From Lunularia cruciata (lineage: Eukaryota > Streptophyta > Marchantiopsida > Lunulariales > Lunulariaceae), in contig OX419757.1 of the NCBI GenBank assembly GCA_948567375.1, positions 71,362,001 through 71,426,000 of the forward strand: 64,000 nt of DNA, in the 5' to 3' direction. This document shows positions 36,291 through 48,799 of the stretch, one piece after another. How positions within the stretch are numbered: the stretch's first letter is position 1; each line of letters opens with the position of its first letter. The translations under genes were made by a program, and so were the position numbers. Below the pieces are notes generated by a model. It was not told the DNA's origin and did not search any database. It saw only the letters and a program-made list of their open reading frames with translations.

Positions 36291-37763
36291 ATAGCTATAA
36301 TACTATGAGGACAAGAGAAAAGAGAACACAAAAATTTCACACTCAATCATCCGATGCCCCAAAAGAGCACCTTCTCTTTATTATATAAACAAAGAGGATC
36401 TCCTCCAAGGAAGCTCCACCATAAGATTAGGCACATAGATAGGTGACATGTCAGCAAGCTCCACCCTTGGATTACTTATGTGGATGGGTGACATGTTGGT
36501 CGTGTGAGCCGGCCTGTCTCTCACTCAGGATGAACCTCTGATGGCTATTATGGTAGCGCACCATGGACTAAGAAGGCAAGGAACCCAAACTCCATCATAC
36601 TCCTCCAAGGTTAACACTCCAAGACTCAAGACATTGCTCACTAGAGAACTCAATGAGGGAGAGATAGTTGCAAATGAAAGGATGATGAGTACTTCCTCAC
36701 CCCTTGTTTATATACTTGTGAAATAGTTACGTACCAAAGTTACTAATTACCATAGTAACTCAAGTTACTAGACTAAAAGTCAAGTAAAGTCAAAAAGTAG
36801 AAAGGAATATCCATTCACATGGGCATATTCCCCTAAGCATGTGGTCTTATCTTGACCCAACCACTAAGTCAAGGATTCCTTCACATGGGCTATCCTTGGA
36901 CTAAAGAAGAATCCAAAACAAAAAGGCTTTGCGGGCCCAAGAGTTCTCAACTCTTTCCTCAAAGCCAAACACCTAGGAATAATACCAAGTCAACACACTA
37001 AAATCCAAAATAGTGGTGCTCATCTTTTCTACTTCCTCTAAAGTAAGGTCCCCTCTATCTTAACTATGAATAACTTTAGCTAACCATGACTAATATAGAA
37101 CCATTCTTTATCTCTGTATAAATAATATCTCTTAAGTACTTGTAATACCAAGCTAAATATCAAAATACCACACACATGCACAAATGGGTGTTCCAATCCT
37201 GATCCTATCTGGTTGGTCAAACAAGCTTTGACGAGAGCAAATCTTTTAGGGAATCTTCTTATAGAAATCTCAAAATCATGTGGTTGAGTTACCATTGGAA
37301 AGCTCTCAACAAGACAAACCAAGGGGGAAGGAAGGCCATCCTTTCATCTTTATGGGGGGGGGGGTTTACATATTTAAGAGGCCTAATTCATTTGTTTAGG
37401 CCTCCAAAAATATGCCTAAAATATTTGAAGGTGATTACCTTCAAAGATTTTAGGCATATTTTGGTTTCTACTCTATTAGTAGAAGTCCACTTTTGGTAAT
37501 ACCTCTTTCTAATCTATTTAGTGCATCACGTGTAACATCCTTCCTGATGTTACCAAACCAATTCTCACTCTCAAATCTTATGTTTAGCTATTGATTCTAA
37601 GGTTTTCAAGTCTATTTCAATTTTTGCCCTATTAGTAGAAGTAATCTTTTGGTGATATTTCTATTCTGATATTTTTTGTCCATCATGTATAACATCATTC
37701 TAGATGTTCCCAAACCAAATTTCACATCAAGATTATATGGCTACCTCTTGGTATTACAACAAC
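36291..37763. mobile_element. Solo LTR, family B, copy 2, carrying a further insert
   Basis: The LTR (36296-37758) starts TATAATAC (first G lost) and ends GTATTACA. It matches copy 1 on both sides of an extra block at about 36491-37183. Flanks ATAGC and ACAAC may be a decayed 5-bp duplication. It interrupts the integrase coding sequence just before the YHPQTDGQ block. A G run of 10 sits where copy 1 has 16. Confidence 0.88.
36491..37183. mobile_element. Unclassified insert C within solo LTR copy 2
   Basis: About 690 bp absent from copy 1, bounded by ATGGGTG on both sides (36484-36490 and 37184-37190). It holds a 62-codon open frame (36541-36726) that I do not recognise and AT-rich noncoding DNA with a TATA-like TGTATAAATAA near its right end. 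It could be yet another solo LTR (a TGTTGG start and a CACA end are close to the borders) or a non-autonomous DNA transposon. Confidence 0.6.
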
Positions 37764-38340
37764 CTATCATCCTCAAACTGATGGACAAACCAAGCATGAA
37801 AATTGTACATTGGAAGATATGCTTTGTGCCTTTGTGCCAATGTTCACCATACCAACTAAGATGAATGTCTTAGAGCAATTGAGTTTGCTTACAATAATTC
37901 CAAATAGGCAAGTATCAGATTTTCTCTCTTAATCCTTAATTTTAGCCAAGATCCACTTGTTTTAGATTCCCTTCTTACTCCATTTCCCTCTTGTATCCCT
38001 CATACTTCCATCTTCTTGACCACAATATCTCAATCCCTACAACAAGCCAAATCTCATCTTCTTGTTGCTCAAAATTGTCAAAAATAATACATAGACCAAC
38101 ATTGTTGTGATCTCATCTTTCAACTTGGTGATAAGGTCATGCTTTCTTCTAGTAACCTACTTCTCCCACTTGATACCTAAGTTCATAAACTTGCTCTTGA
38201 TCAGATAGGTCCATTTGATGCCACCAAAATCATTTCTCTTGTTGCTTATTGACTTGCCTTGCCTTGTCATATGCAAATCTACCTTATCTTTCACGTTTCC
38301 AAGTTGGAACCCTTTGCTTCTAATCCATCTTCCTTTTCCT
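37759..38340 (+). pseudogene. Chromovirus integrase remnant, C-terminal part
   Basis: It resumes with the YHPQTDGQT block (37764-37795), followed by CTLEDMLCAFV, the (T/S)LExxLR motif. The rest is scattered over frames, with text like VHLMPPKSF that fits the integrase C-terminal domain before the chromodomain. Confidence 0.82.
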
Positions 38341-38379
38341 CTTGTATCCAACACCCTTTTTCCTCCCATCTCTATCAAT

Positions 38380-38580
38380 GATCATGAGGAGTATGAAGTT
38401 GATTGTATCCTTGCACGTTGCCACATTCAACGTGACCGCCAACAATATACTACGTATAAAGTCCTTTAGAATGGGTATCCCTTTCATGATGCCACTTGGG
38501 AGCCTCTTTCTCATCTCCAAAATGCACAAATGGCCATCTAGGAGTTTGAAGCTTCCATCGTGATGAATACATCACCAACT
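38380..38580 (+). pseudogene. Chromodomain at the end of the chromovirus polyprotein
   Basis: EEYEVDCILARCHIQRDRQQ then YTTYKVL, a stop in place of Trp, then GYPFHDATWEPLSHLQNAQ. This is the chromodomain pattern (Y-x-V-E-x-I-L...Y-x-V-x-W-x-G-Y...TWEP...NL). Chromodomains steer chromovirus integration to marked chromatin. It identifies the clade as chromovirus. It ends just before the 3' LTR. Confidence 0.93.
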
Positions 38581-38595
38581 AGCATTGGGAGAATA

Positions 38596-39027
38596 TGTAA
38601 CAATATGGAGTTTACATACTTGTTAGACTAACAAAGTAGTAAAGTGGCCAAATTAGCCAAGAATTATAAGAATTCTCTAGAAGTATCTAGGAAGCTACTT
38701 GGTACCTTCCAAGTATTGGGTAATATACATGCCAAATAGTGAGTTCCATGTGGAAGCTTCTTGGGAAGCTTATTGGCTAGCTTAGCTTGCATGCCAAGTA
38801 GGTGACTTCTAGAAGAAATTTTTTGAGAAGCTTCCCAATTAGCTTAGCTTGCACTCTAAGAAGATGACTTTTAGAAAGTTTCTTGAGAAGTTTCTCAAGA
38901 AAATTGTACGTTCCTTATAAATACCAAGCCCAAGCTCATGTTAGGCATTCAAAGTTTCCCTCATTCAAGAGTAAAAATCTTTCATTTTGATCTTCCATTC
39001 TCCTATTTCTCTCGTTTTTGTTTAACA
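38596..39027 (+). repeat. 3' LTR of the chromovirus
   Basis: It starts TGTAACAATATGG and ends TTTAACA and is homologous to 31237-31724. It retains the TATA box and two-plus units of the internal 62-bp repeat. Confidence 0.92.
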
Positions 39028-39885
39028 CCTATGCCTTAAAAACTTCTATATGCCAAAATGAGGCTTATCTTTGTGCCAATTTGCATCCTTTCTAAATTTG
39101 ACTAACCTGTACCAACTTGAGCACTAGCTACAGCAATTTGGGTAAACTTGGGAAACCTCCAACTCTAGACAACCTTTGCCAACTTGACCTCTAAATCTAG
39201 ATATCTTTGCCAATATAATAGAACTCTATGAAAATTGGAAAATCCTCCACCAAGTTTCAAATTGAACTAAAATGAAAGGATGAGGACCTCCAAATCCTAA
39301 ATTCAATAGGGACGTGTTTTTTAAATCCATTTCCAATTTTGCATCTTGCATCAATTTGCACCAAATACACCATGATTTCACTTCCTTGTGCTCAAATCAA
39401 ACACCCATTGTCTCAAATTTGAGAAATTTAGGTAATACTTCCATCCACAATCTGGCCCATCATCAAATCTATATTAAATCAAACATGAATTTTGCACAAG
39501 ATTCGCACAATTGAAAGAGAACTCAAGTAACAATGATCATAGAAACCAACAATCCCACCAAGTTTAGAAATACTACAAATGTACTCAATTCCTACAAATG
39601 ATTTCCCTTTGAGTCTCACTTGTTTTATGTAATTAGTTTAGTCTCAACTCAAATCACACTCAACTTGGATCAAAAAATCAAAACTCAACTCAATAATTTG
39701 CCCACAATAAGCATTGATTATAATCAAGCCATACACACTCTAACTAAAGAAACTCAAGATGTTGCTTGTCAATCTCTATCCACCATAACCAAGAACTTGA
39801 AGGCTCAACATCAAAGAAGTGAGCTATCTAGAGTTGCACTTCAAAGATATACCACTCTACTTGACTTGGATCTCTAGCCCTAATT
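39028..39885 (-). repeat. Remnant of the outer gypsy element with its putative second LTR
   Basis: 39450-39880 is related to 27700-28145 (shared TCTCAACTCAAATCACACT and GGCTCAACATCAAAGAAGTG). 39028-39450 should be the rest of the outer element, but it is too short to hold its missing RT start, protease and gag, so a deletion accompanied or followed the nesting. Confidence 0.6.
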
Positions 39886-39889
39886 CAGA

Positions 39890-40600
39890 TTGAGAGATGG
39901 TTGGATCTACAAGGATCACCTATCTATCAGGTACAAGTGGACATTGTTATTTTCATGGATGGTCATTACACCTTGCATGACATGGTGTGACAAACCCTCT
40001 ACAAGTGGGTTCATTGGCACGGGCATGTATACAAGTGGATTTAGCATTGACCATTACCTCTAAGGGCAAGGAGGACCACTATGCACCTTGGCTATCCTCT
40101 AGTACCTTTGTCTCCCAACAATTGAGATTTTTGGGTGCCTATATTACCATTTTGATGGTCTTCCCAAGGATGCACCACAAGGCTCTTTGCAAAGGCAAGG
40201 AGCATTGGCTGTCTCTCAATATGCTCACATCCTATTACCAAAATGTGCTTTAGTCACTTTGCAACACGCTCAAGCTTTGGATCTTCATTGACGAGCAATG
40301 AAATAGCAATTGCAATAGGCATATCCAACATAGCAAGGATTCTCCCTCCCCACTTACCAAACATATCATTGGATGACCTCTACCACATAGTTTAGGAGTA
40401 GACTACACACTCTTTAGTTTCTTTGGTGCTTGTTATTCACATGTTTTTTCCCCTATGGTGCCTTTGGGCCCTTCTTTGGTGTGCATTATTGCGTGGAACT
40501 TTCTGACCTTGCATTCTTTGTTCCTTTTGCACTTGTTTGTGCTTTGTAATCCCTTCTCCTTTCCTTTGGGGTACTAATTATTTATTTATTGACATGGTCT
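39890..40600 (+). pseudogene. Non-LTR copy 1, C-terminal nuclease segment
   Basis: VDIVIFMDGHYTLHDMV, a stop, QTL (39925-39995) aligns position by position with ADLYLVRDDQVTVADVV and the residues after it of the other copy (57.4 kb), the restriction-like endonuclease core. Further on, LTSYYQNVL (about 40220-40250) matches the YFRQRVYIAL region of copy 2. It is the 3' continuation of 25720-27690, split by the LTR block. Dead by several stops. Confidence 0.75.
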
Positions 40601-43600
40601 AGCTAAAATAACACACTAATTTTTGTCATTCAATTGATACACATACCTTATCATAATTTAGCATTCCATATCAATTGCAAATTGGAACATAAAAAGTTTT
40701 GAACTATTAATATCATGAAAGATATTTTCTGATACACAAGCAAGCTACCTCCCATGTCATAAAGCACTTGACTAGATGATAGTTTGCATGCTATTAATTT
40801 TGAGTGGAGAAAATCTTCTTATTCAGGTCTGGACTGGAATGTGAAGGATATGAAATCCATGCCAAATAGTTTACAAATGAGAAAGATAAAAAGAGAATAC
40901 AAAGTAACAAAAAGTGGAAGAATGAAGAAAGAGAAAGAGAAAAAGACTAAGGCAATAATGGAAACCCCCCAAATCCATGAAAATAATAGTGATCAACAAA
41001 CTTCATAATTACCATTAAAGGACTGATGTTTGATTGTAGGAGAATGTTTATTTGATAAGAAGGATAGAAGTGTATTAGAGCTCTCATTACCGCTATTGCT
41101 ATTGGGAGTTAATAATTTTATTTTAAACCTAGTTCTTAGGAGGATGACCAAATAAAATTTTAAGAAAATGTCTTGGTGAATGAAGCTAGAAAAACTGCTA
41201 TAGACTTTTTCTTTTACAAAGATTATCTTGCTACCTCCCAAAAAATATAATCAAAATGAAAACATGCATCAAAATCTCCAATTTCCAAGAATATAGACAA
41301 ACTTGAAGTGAGTCTTAGTGGTCCTCTTTGCCCTTGGTGAAAAAGCGCATGGTTACTTATAATGACTGATTGTACCAAGACTTTGATCATAAGATATTAG
41401 CAATCATGACTAACAAATGTCTCTCCTATTGTGAAAGGTGGTAAGGTATACTCTCCAAGGGTTGTGTTGTGCAAGCTCAGCCATTATTTATTTAATTTTT
41501 ATTCAATAATATAGGTATTAGTATCTAGGCCATTGTATTTTAATAATATCATTGACTTTGGTATGCTCTCTGTTTAAAATACATTTTCAAGAGTTATATA
41601 TCTTGAGTGTCATATGAGGGTTTGCAAGTAAATGAGTCTAATAAACTTAAAAATACTAGATCAGTGTGATAAATGTAAATCAAATGATTTAATTCAGTCC
41701 TAAAAAAGAGAATATAGAGCCAAATTCAATAACCTCACGCTACAAGAGAGAAATTCAACTCAAACCAAGAAGCAATTCAACAAGGATGCTATTAAGAGTA
41801 TAAGAGTACATATGCTGACTAAGATCTACCTAAATCTTACTAGAGTCCAAAGATAAGACATATATTTATACAAGGAGTGCCATATACCTTGGAACAAGCA
41901 AAAGATCTTTAGCCAACCAAAGATATGATTGAAAATCAGTTATCTTTGAGTCTATTGTTGGAATGGCTACAAGAAGAAAAGATCAATTATTCTATAGAAT
42001 CTACAAGCTATCAAGAGCGCCATAAACACTCACTTGCCTAGAAAGATTTGAAAGTGCTAGCCTCTTATTATATGAGACCACATCATCCAAAATTACAACG
42101 AGAGCTATTAGTAATTTACAAAGCTATTTGTAAATTATATAAGAGCTCTAGGGGTATATATACTTTGAAAGTACTAGCCTCTTATTATTTGAGACCACAT
42201 CCTCCCAAAATTACAAGGAGAGCTATTTGAAATTTACAGAGCTATTTGTAAATTATATAAGAGTTATAGGGGTACATATACTTAGACTTAACAATATAGA
42301 TAAAGAATAATTTAGGATTCTTTTCCAAAGATCATGAAACTTCTTATTTATTTAGAGATGTTTTTATCTAAAGAAGAAAGTAGATAGGAGTAAGATTGGA
42401 ATTGACAAGTTAGATGTTGAAGAAGACAAAATTTAAAAAAGGAAGTAGGTAGAATAAAGAGAGAAGAGATGAACAAAAAATTGGATGAAGTGAACTCCAA
42501 AAGCTATAGATATCCCAAGGCTTTTCTATTATACCTAAGGTGGATATAACATTAATTCAAAGCAAAGTTAAACATCAATTTCTTGGTCAAATTATTCAGT
42601 TCTTAAGAAGTTCAATCCCTAACCCTTATTTAATACTACATGACTCAACAAGGTTCTTGTGAACCATAATTAGACTACTCAATCCAATCAAATGTTTGAA
42701 GGTAAATTTATGAATATTTCCTAATAAAAATTCTTAGTTCCTTTATAGAATCCCTTCTAAAATCTTTGAGTAATTTATACACAAAATTCTACTAAATGGT
42801 ATATTTTATACCATAACACATCCATCTTTTTCTATTCAATAATAATATCCGTGTCATGTGCTCTAGTTTCAAACTATTAGGTTACATCTTTTGTATTCAA
42901 GATGATGAAAGAGCTTCCATATAGCATTATGAAGCAGGTATTCTAAAGAACTATGTACTCCACATGTTGGTGAAGACCAAAATTAATAGTATTCTTTGTA
43001 AGGATTTGATCAAATTCATAGTCTTTATGATCCTCAACATTAATGTAATGGTGCAGTTGAAATCTAAAGGAAAAGATGATGTGCTAGAAAGCAAAAGGTC
43101 TCAATTTAGAAACATGGAAAATAAGATGAATGAAAATTTTGTTAGGAGATCAAGATAATAAGCAATAAGAGAGACAAATTTGACAAGAAAAGAGACCAAT
43201 CTAATCAAGAAATAAGGATTAAATAGAGAGTATAATTTTGTCACCAAAAATAAACAAAAGATCATAATGATGACTATCATTATATTGTTTTTGATATTTT
43301 TTGATAACAAGTAGATGAGCTTTAGTTTCTTCACCTTGTAAGGAAGAATATTCATAAGGTGTATAAAGAGGTGGAAGTACTAAGAATACTAGAAGATAAG
43401 TGTCTTTAAGTATTCTCATGACTAGGCTATCAAGAACTTATTGAGAAAAAAGGGAGAGAATCTAATACTTGCTGTTTAGAGTTGTTGTAGGTCAAAGACA
43501 GAAGAAGTTCTAGCTATAGAGTATGCACACTCTCATTTTGCAATTATAGAGTAGGCACCAACTTAGTTCTATTGACATATTTAGAGTATTTTGTCATATG

Positions 43601-45320
43601 GATTTCACATATTATATATATAATATAAGTTTTTAACTTAAAATTGTATCTATTTTTGTATCTTGTCTTATTTTCCTAGAAAAAAAGAAGAAAATATCAA
43701 CAGGAACCAAATTATATTTGCATCTTATCTCTTATTTCTTGTCTTAATTTCTTGAAACTAAACAAGAAAACATTGGTCAAAACCAATGTATACTTTAATC
43801 TGTGAGCACATACCACCACACATCAATACAAACTACAAAATATTTTTCCTATACTGAAATTGATATTAATGCATGTGATTTTTAGCAACACTTACAATGC
43901 CCAAATCAATCATACACCCAATAAATGCACTTTGGGAAGAAGACTCCAAATGTGGCTTACCATAAATAAGTACATACCAAGAAAAAACTAGTGCTTTCAA
44001 GCAAATTCAAGATACTTAGGAGCATGTGCAACCATATCCAAATGTCTCCATGAGCGTATGCATATGATGGTATATGTAATGGAAGGAATGAGAGAGTGCT
44101 AGAAAAGTAGGATTGTATATAATTCTATTTTATTTAGATATAACTAATTTTGAGAGCAATTGTTCTTGGTATTGTCTGCACTTGAGTAGTCAAGAATGGG
44201 AAAATAAGATCTAGACTTCACTTATATGTGGTTTAGAATCTATTGTAATAAGATGAGAATAAACTTTAAATCTCTTTAAAATATTGCTTAGCTTTTACTA
44301 ACTTAAGAGTCACAAAACTGGATATTTAATTTTCTCTAGCTTACTTCTACTTGTTCACATGCATAGATCCTTGTGCTCCTCTCTTTGATTTGAACTTCCC
44401 CATCTTAGCAAACTTTTGAGCTTCAAGTTTGACTAATTAACAACATTTGCTAACTTTCTCTAACTCAAATTTCAAATTTTTTTATTGTTGCAAGAATATT
44501 CAAGAAAGCTAAAATTATAGATGTCATCTTGGAATAGACTTTATGGATCTTCTTGGGTTTTCTCCATAGTTCATCTTCTCCAACAAGATGAGGTTTAATG
44601 CATGGAGCAAACTAATAAAGCAATTTACAATGAGCTCAAGGTATTTCATAAATCTAGCCCAAATTGTTTTAAAGGTCTATCAATCAATTTTAGATGCACT
44701 TGTTAACATGGTGGTGTTGCACATGAGAGAGGGACTTTTGTTGCATAAGAAAATCTAAGGTGCACCTAAGAAGTGCTCAAAAGCCTTAAAGAAGAACAAT
44801 CAAAATATAGACGGTAAAGGGTGAGATATGAAGTTGCATAAGGAACACTTAAGGTTTTGAGGTATTGTTAAACTAGATTGATTACCTTTCAGATTCAATT
44901 ATATTGGAGATTTGTATGTCAAGCGGATTAATGAAATTTTTTGTGGTAGTGCATAATTATAAATGTTCATCCTAAAGCTTAAAATCTATGTTAAGAAAAT
45001 AAGAAAATCAAATTTAAGGTGATGATTTGCATTTGGATAAGCTCAAGAATTCAGAAAGACTTAGTATTGAGAGTTAAGTTTAATACTTGGCTTCATCTCA
45101 ACATTGGTAAAGTACATTCCCCGATAGATTTCAAGGACTGAGACGACACTATCATTGTAGGAATCTACTTCACTTTAGTGGAGTAGATTATTGTAATATG
45201 TAATAGACTACTATAATCTTTTAAAGTAAGTAAGATACGCCTAAATGTGAAAATTTAAATCAGATAAACCCCGACTCTTTGTACAAGCATTGGTCCACAT
45301 AATATGGAATGGACTACCTA
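40600..45320. other. Decayed AT-rich region
   Basis: No gene recognised. The frames of 60-84 codons have no family motif. The only clear structure is the tandem duplication at 42047-42281. Much of it may be transposon DNA eroded beyond recognition. Confidence 0.5.
42047..42281. repeat. Tandem duplication, 117-bp unit
   Basis: Unit 1 (42047-42163) and unit 2 (42164-42281) both begin TTTGAAAGT(G/A)CTAGCCTC and end with a GGGGTA(T/C)ATATAC segment. They are about 90% alike. No coding content. Confidence 0.92.
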
Positions 45321-45329
45321 AAGCTCTTA

Positions 45330-45640
45330 TACTTTTATATAGGAGTACCACTCTCAATCTTATACTTTTTAGCATACTTTAGATAGCTTGTGTTCATTGC
45401 TCTACAGAGGGTATTGGTTGGTGTAATCCATAGGAAGGAGAGCAAGCACTCTAGGTGATGCTTCTTTGGATGCTCTAAGTAGTTTAAAGACCTTCAGATT
45501 TGCTAGCTCAAATATATTAAGTGTTGTAGTGCAGATTTCTCATATCTATACTATTGATGCCTAGCCCCATTCTACCTCCTTTGTCTCTCCCTTGTACGGC
45601 TTGACGGGTCTTCCATCCTTCTTGTGTTCTATGAGTTCGG
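45330..45640 (+). repeat. 5'-truncated 3' end of the non-LTR element
   Basis: It matches the last ~310 bp of the 56.89-60.12 kb element in sense orientation: CACTCTCAATCTTATACTTT, CATTGCTCTACAGAGG, AGATTTCTCATATCTATAC, then CTCTCCCTTGTACGGCTTGA. It is the longest of the dispersed tails and includes the last codons of the ORF. The hairpin is damaged (GACGGGTCTTCCATC). Confidence 0.88.
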
Positions 45641-46860
45641 CTTTTCTCCCTAAAGCTTTGATTTGGATTTGATATACTCTACCAGGAAACTATAATTGGA
45701 ATTCCCATTTTCTTTACACTACTTTAGATAAACGTGAGCTTTGAAATTCTTATTCATTTCTTTATTACATAGCAATTTGGCATGACATGATTATCCATAT
45801 GAAACTCTCCATATTGTTCCCACTTTGTTCTGTCCTATACGCAATTTAATTTATGTCATTTAGTTTGAATCTTTTCACCTTAAAATCAAAAGAAAAGGTG
45901 AATCTACGTAATTGAAATCTAAATATCTAAAATCTAAATATTCTAGTCTTAAAGAGGGAAGATTTTTAGTGACGATAGACTATGAGGAAACCCATAAGAA
46001 AGGAAAGAACTATCTCATATCAACCTTTATTATATTCCAAAATATTTTATTCAAATCTATGCAAACATACGAGTTCTCAAATATGTTATTTTAAAAACTT
46101 ACATTCTTGGAGAAAATACAAATTTTTTCTTGAGACGAGAGAACTGAACGCAAGTCCTGAAGCTTCCAATCACAAGTGGTATTTATTCTAGACGGCAGTG
46201 TTTGAAAAGAAAGTAACGATGTCATGTAAAAATTAGAGATGGGGATATAAGGTTTTAGATTGAAAGAATACTTTTGAATCATGTGACAATTTTAAGTTTT
46301 CTTTCTTTATTTCCATTTTATTTAAAAAAATTTTAAATTGCATTTTAATAATATTTTAATATGGAATTCAAATAGATAGAGATAGAATCGATCCAATGTA
46401 TTTCCCCAAGTTAATAGAAACAACGATAGTAATGAAAAACTCAGCTCATTGGGAAAGAGATTAAAGATATTACACTCGACAGACGAAAAGATAATCTATA
46501 TTCATTCATTTGTATTTTTTCACAAATTAAATGTTATTTTAAAAGATTTTATTGACTAGAATCTAAAACTAATTGACCATATTGAGAAAATTAGGTTTCT
46601 TCATCTTTGTAAAATGCTTCGTAAGGCAAGTTTTGAATCGACGATATACTATAGAGGGCAGAATTGTCTTGTGATCCGAAGGGTGGATGTGATAGTAATA
46701 GTTTCAATCACCGTGGCTGATCTAGAAATGAATCGTATGACAGATTTGGAATCAACAATGTGATGTAAATGGCAAAACTCAACTTTCACATTTCACAGTG
46801 ACAGTTCTGCTTTGTAAATTCAGAGCGTTGCGGTAAGCTACCCTGTCAACTTGACAGATT
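45640..46860. other. AT-rich intergenic DNA
   Basis: No gene or known repeat recognised. Confidence 0.55.
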
Positions 46861-47990
46861 CTTGGGCGTTCACTTCTCCACATTTCACACTCTTTGAGAT
46901 AGTCTGTAGACGATGATTAAGCGTTTGCGGAACTGTACAGTCGAAATCTCCCCGACCTGCGAATTCTCGATGAGAATTCGTTGAATTACAGCAATATCGA
47001 ATTGCAGCTGAAGATTAGCTTTTGTGAGCGTAATAGCGCATGCGCGGGATAAAATCGTTATGTGATAGAGGAGAAGACGTTGGTAGCCCACAGTGGCTTT
47101 TGTTCCTCATGGCTGAGTGCCGAATGATGATGATCAGAAAGTTAGTTCTTGAGGAGTGTGCCGTCCCCTGGACTTTGCAGACACACTTTGGCCGGAGGAT
47201 TACCCATTCCGTAGATAACATGAACGTGATTATGGGTGATGTTTCGAAGAACGGACGGAAATAATCCCGTTGATCGAGATCGTGAAACAAAGAATGACTG
47301 CTTTCGTGTGTCATTAGTGACATTTCTCCAATCGCGGTGGTCCCAGCAACGTGGACATTCTGGATCTTCTGGGTACTCTTTCAACTAGTCGTCCGTACAA
47401 TGCCACCGATCCGATTCATGGATTCTCTTTGTTGACTCGAATCTCCTCGATATGGGCTTTACTGCCAGAATGAAACTTGAATTCGTACAATTGACTAGAT
47501 TTCCTTGCCGCAAGAAGTATTCTACGGCGCAAAACCAAATTGGTGGATTGAATCAGTCCTTTCAATCAAGTCCTTTCACAGATAAGTTTAACTAACCCTC
47601 GGTATTTAGTCGATTGGATGTCAAGCATCAACATGGACATGAAGGGCCGGCGAATGGTTAAATGAGACCGTTGCTGAAATATGGAGTGCAGAGGGCATGA
47701 TATGGAGCTCTGGCCTATGTTATCGACCACTATCATGTCTTATCATGCCTCTTACACACGCGCTCGATGTCTGAGCAGAAAAGATTAATCTTACCAACTT
47801 TAATTCGTACGGTGTGATGATTGACTAGCTGACGGATCTTTTCGCCTGACATTTAACCTAGTACTGAGAACTGAAGCGTACGCGTATAAGCAACCATCAA
47901 TTGGAAACATGATGAAGAGGTCAGCAGATCTAGAAGACATGAAGCTCTAATAACCGATAACACGGTGCTACATCTGCGGATAGATCTGAC
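46860..47990. other. GC-richer region with unassigned coding-like text
   Basis: Frames overlap on both strands at 46885-47384. The plus frame 47040-47264 reads like protein (around MRKLVLEECAVPWTLQTHFG in part), as does the minus frame 47142-47384. I cannot place either in a family. 46960-46980 is a short hairpin. Confidence 0.35.
46960..46980. repeat. 9-bp hairpin
   Basis: CGAATTCTC-GAT-GAGAATTCG is a perfect 9-bp stem with a 3-nt loop. Confidence 0.9.
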
Positions 47991-48009
47991 GCAATCGAGT
48001 GGTGTGCTT

Positions 48010-48700
48010 TGTTAAATTGGGATTCACAACTTCAGCTATCTTGCTCATGCTTATGTTTCACTTGAGTTTTGCTCGTATGTGGACCAGCTCCTCAAAATCC
48101 CTCCGAACTGGCGATACAATGAGCTTGAGGCTCAACTAGAGGAGGGGCTTACTACTTATGGCGCACCATCACTCACCAAGCTCATGATACATAACATACG
48201 CACAGGCTACATCTAGTCCTCCGACAAAACAGAGACTATGACTGAAAATGTTTCGGAATTTGCAGACACCTACTTATAGTTAGAGAGTTCTTGCTCAATA
48301 ATTTATCGGCGTTGTGGTGTGTGGTTCGAATGAGTTAACGCTACATCACTCAGAATTGACGAAACAATTCTTGGAGCTATGAAATGCTGGATATATCCTG
48401 CAGACGAGCACATTGCAAAAGATTTTCCGGTTAAGGTGGATCACGAGCGAGGTTGGCTCACTTTGGAGCCTCTTGCCTTGTTCTTCAGATAAAACGACGC
48501 GATATGCTTGACAAAGGAACTTTTTTCTCCACCTAAACTGGTCCCTAAATAAATAGGAACTTCATGGAGGTGAAAAATGTGCGCCATGCTCACAACATAA
48601 CGCTCGAAGCAGGCCAACGATGCTTGTCATCATGGTTGGGCCGGAGACAAAAGAAACTGCTTCCGGTAACCTGATCACCAGTAGGAGCTCAACCAGATAG
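48010..48700 (+). pseudogene. Coding relic of unknown family
   Basis: Two strongly protein-like frames lie in tandem. The first (about 48016-48340) contains SYLAHAYVSLEF, LLKIPPNWRYNELEAQLEEG and GAPSLTKLMIHNIRTGY with two in-frame stops. The second (48348-48492) contains LRIDETILGAMKCWIYPADE and WLTLEPLALFF and ends at a stop. A third short stretch (48565-48670) reads VEVKNVRHAHNITLEAGQR. The pattern of helical text broken by single stops says pseudogene. I do not recognise the family. Confidence 0.55.
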
Positions 48701-48799
48701 TTGCGATACTGGAAGGCGAAACAACTTGTTCCCCGTAACTAAACTCGTGTCCGGCAGCGTTACTATACAGTGTAAATATTTTATGCACATGTAAAGCGA

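Larger units (their letters stand above)
31237..39027 (+). mobile_element. Ty3/gypsy chromovirus, full-length span but dead
   Basis: Direct LTRs at 31237-31724 and 38596-39027 bracket gag, RT, RNase H, integrase and a C-terminal chromodomain, in gypsy order on the plus strand. Right after the 5' LTR, TTGGTACCAAAGTAGG resembles an initiator-tRNA-Met primer-binding site, and GGGAGAATA just before the 3' LTR resembles a polypurine tract. Two solo LTRs of another family interrupt RT and integrase. Without these inserts the element is about 5.6 kb. I see no clear target-site duplication. Confidence 0.92.
27700..39885. mobile_element. Nested LTR-retrotransposon block splitting non-LTR copy 1
   Basis: The whole block separates two colinear parts of one non-LTR element. 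Its ends are related direct repeats (27.70-28.14 and about 39.45-39.88), which fit LTRs of the outer, minus-strand gypsy element. Inside lie that element's polyprotein relics (28.64-31.24) and a complete plus-strand chromovirus (31237-39027) with its own inserts. Confidence 0.75.

Noticed and set aside
48300-48340. Possible tRNA T-arm (GGTTCGAAT)
   Set aside because: No matching acceptor stem, D-arm or anticodon arm at tRNA spacing.
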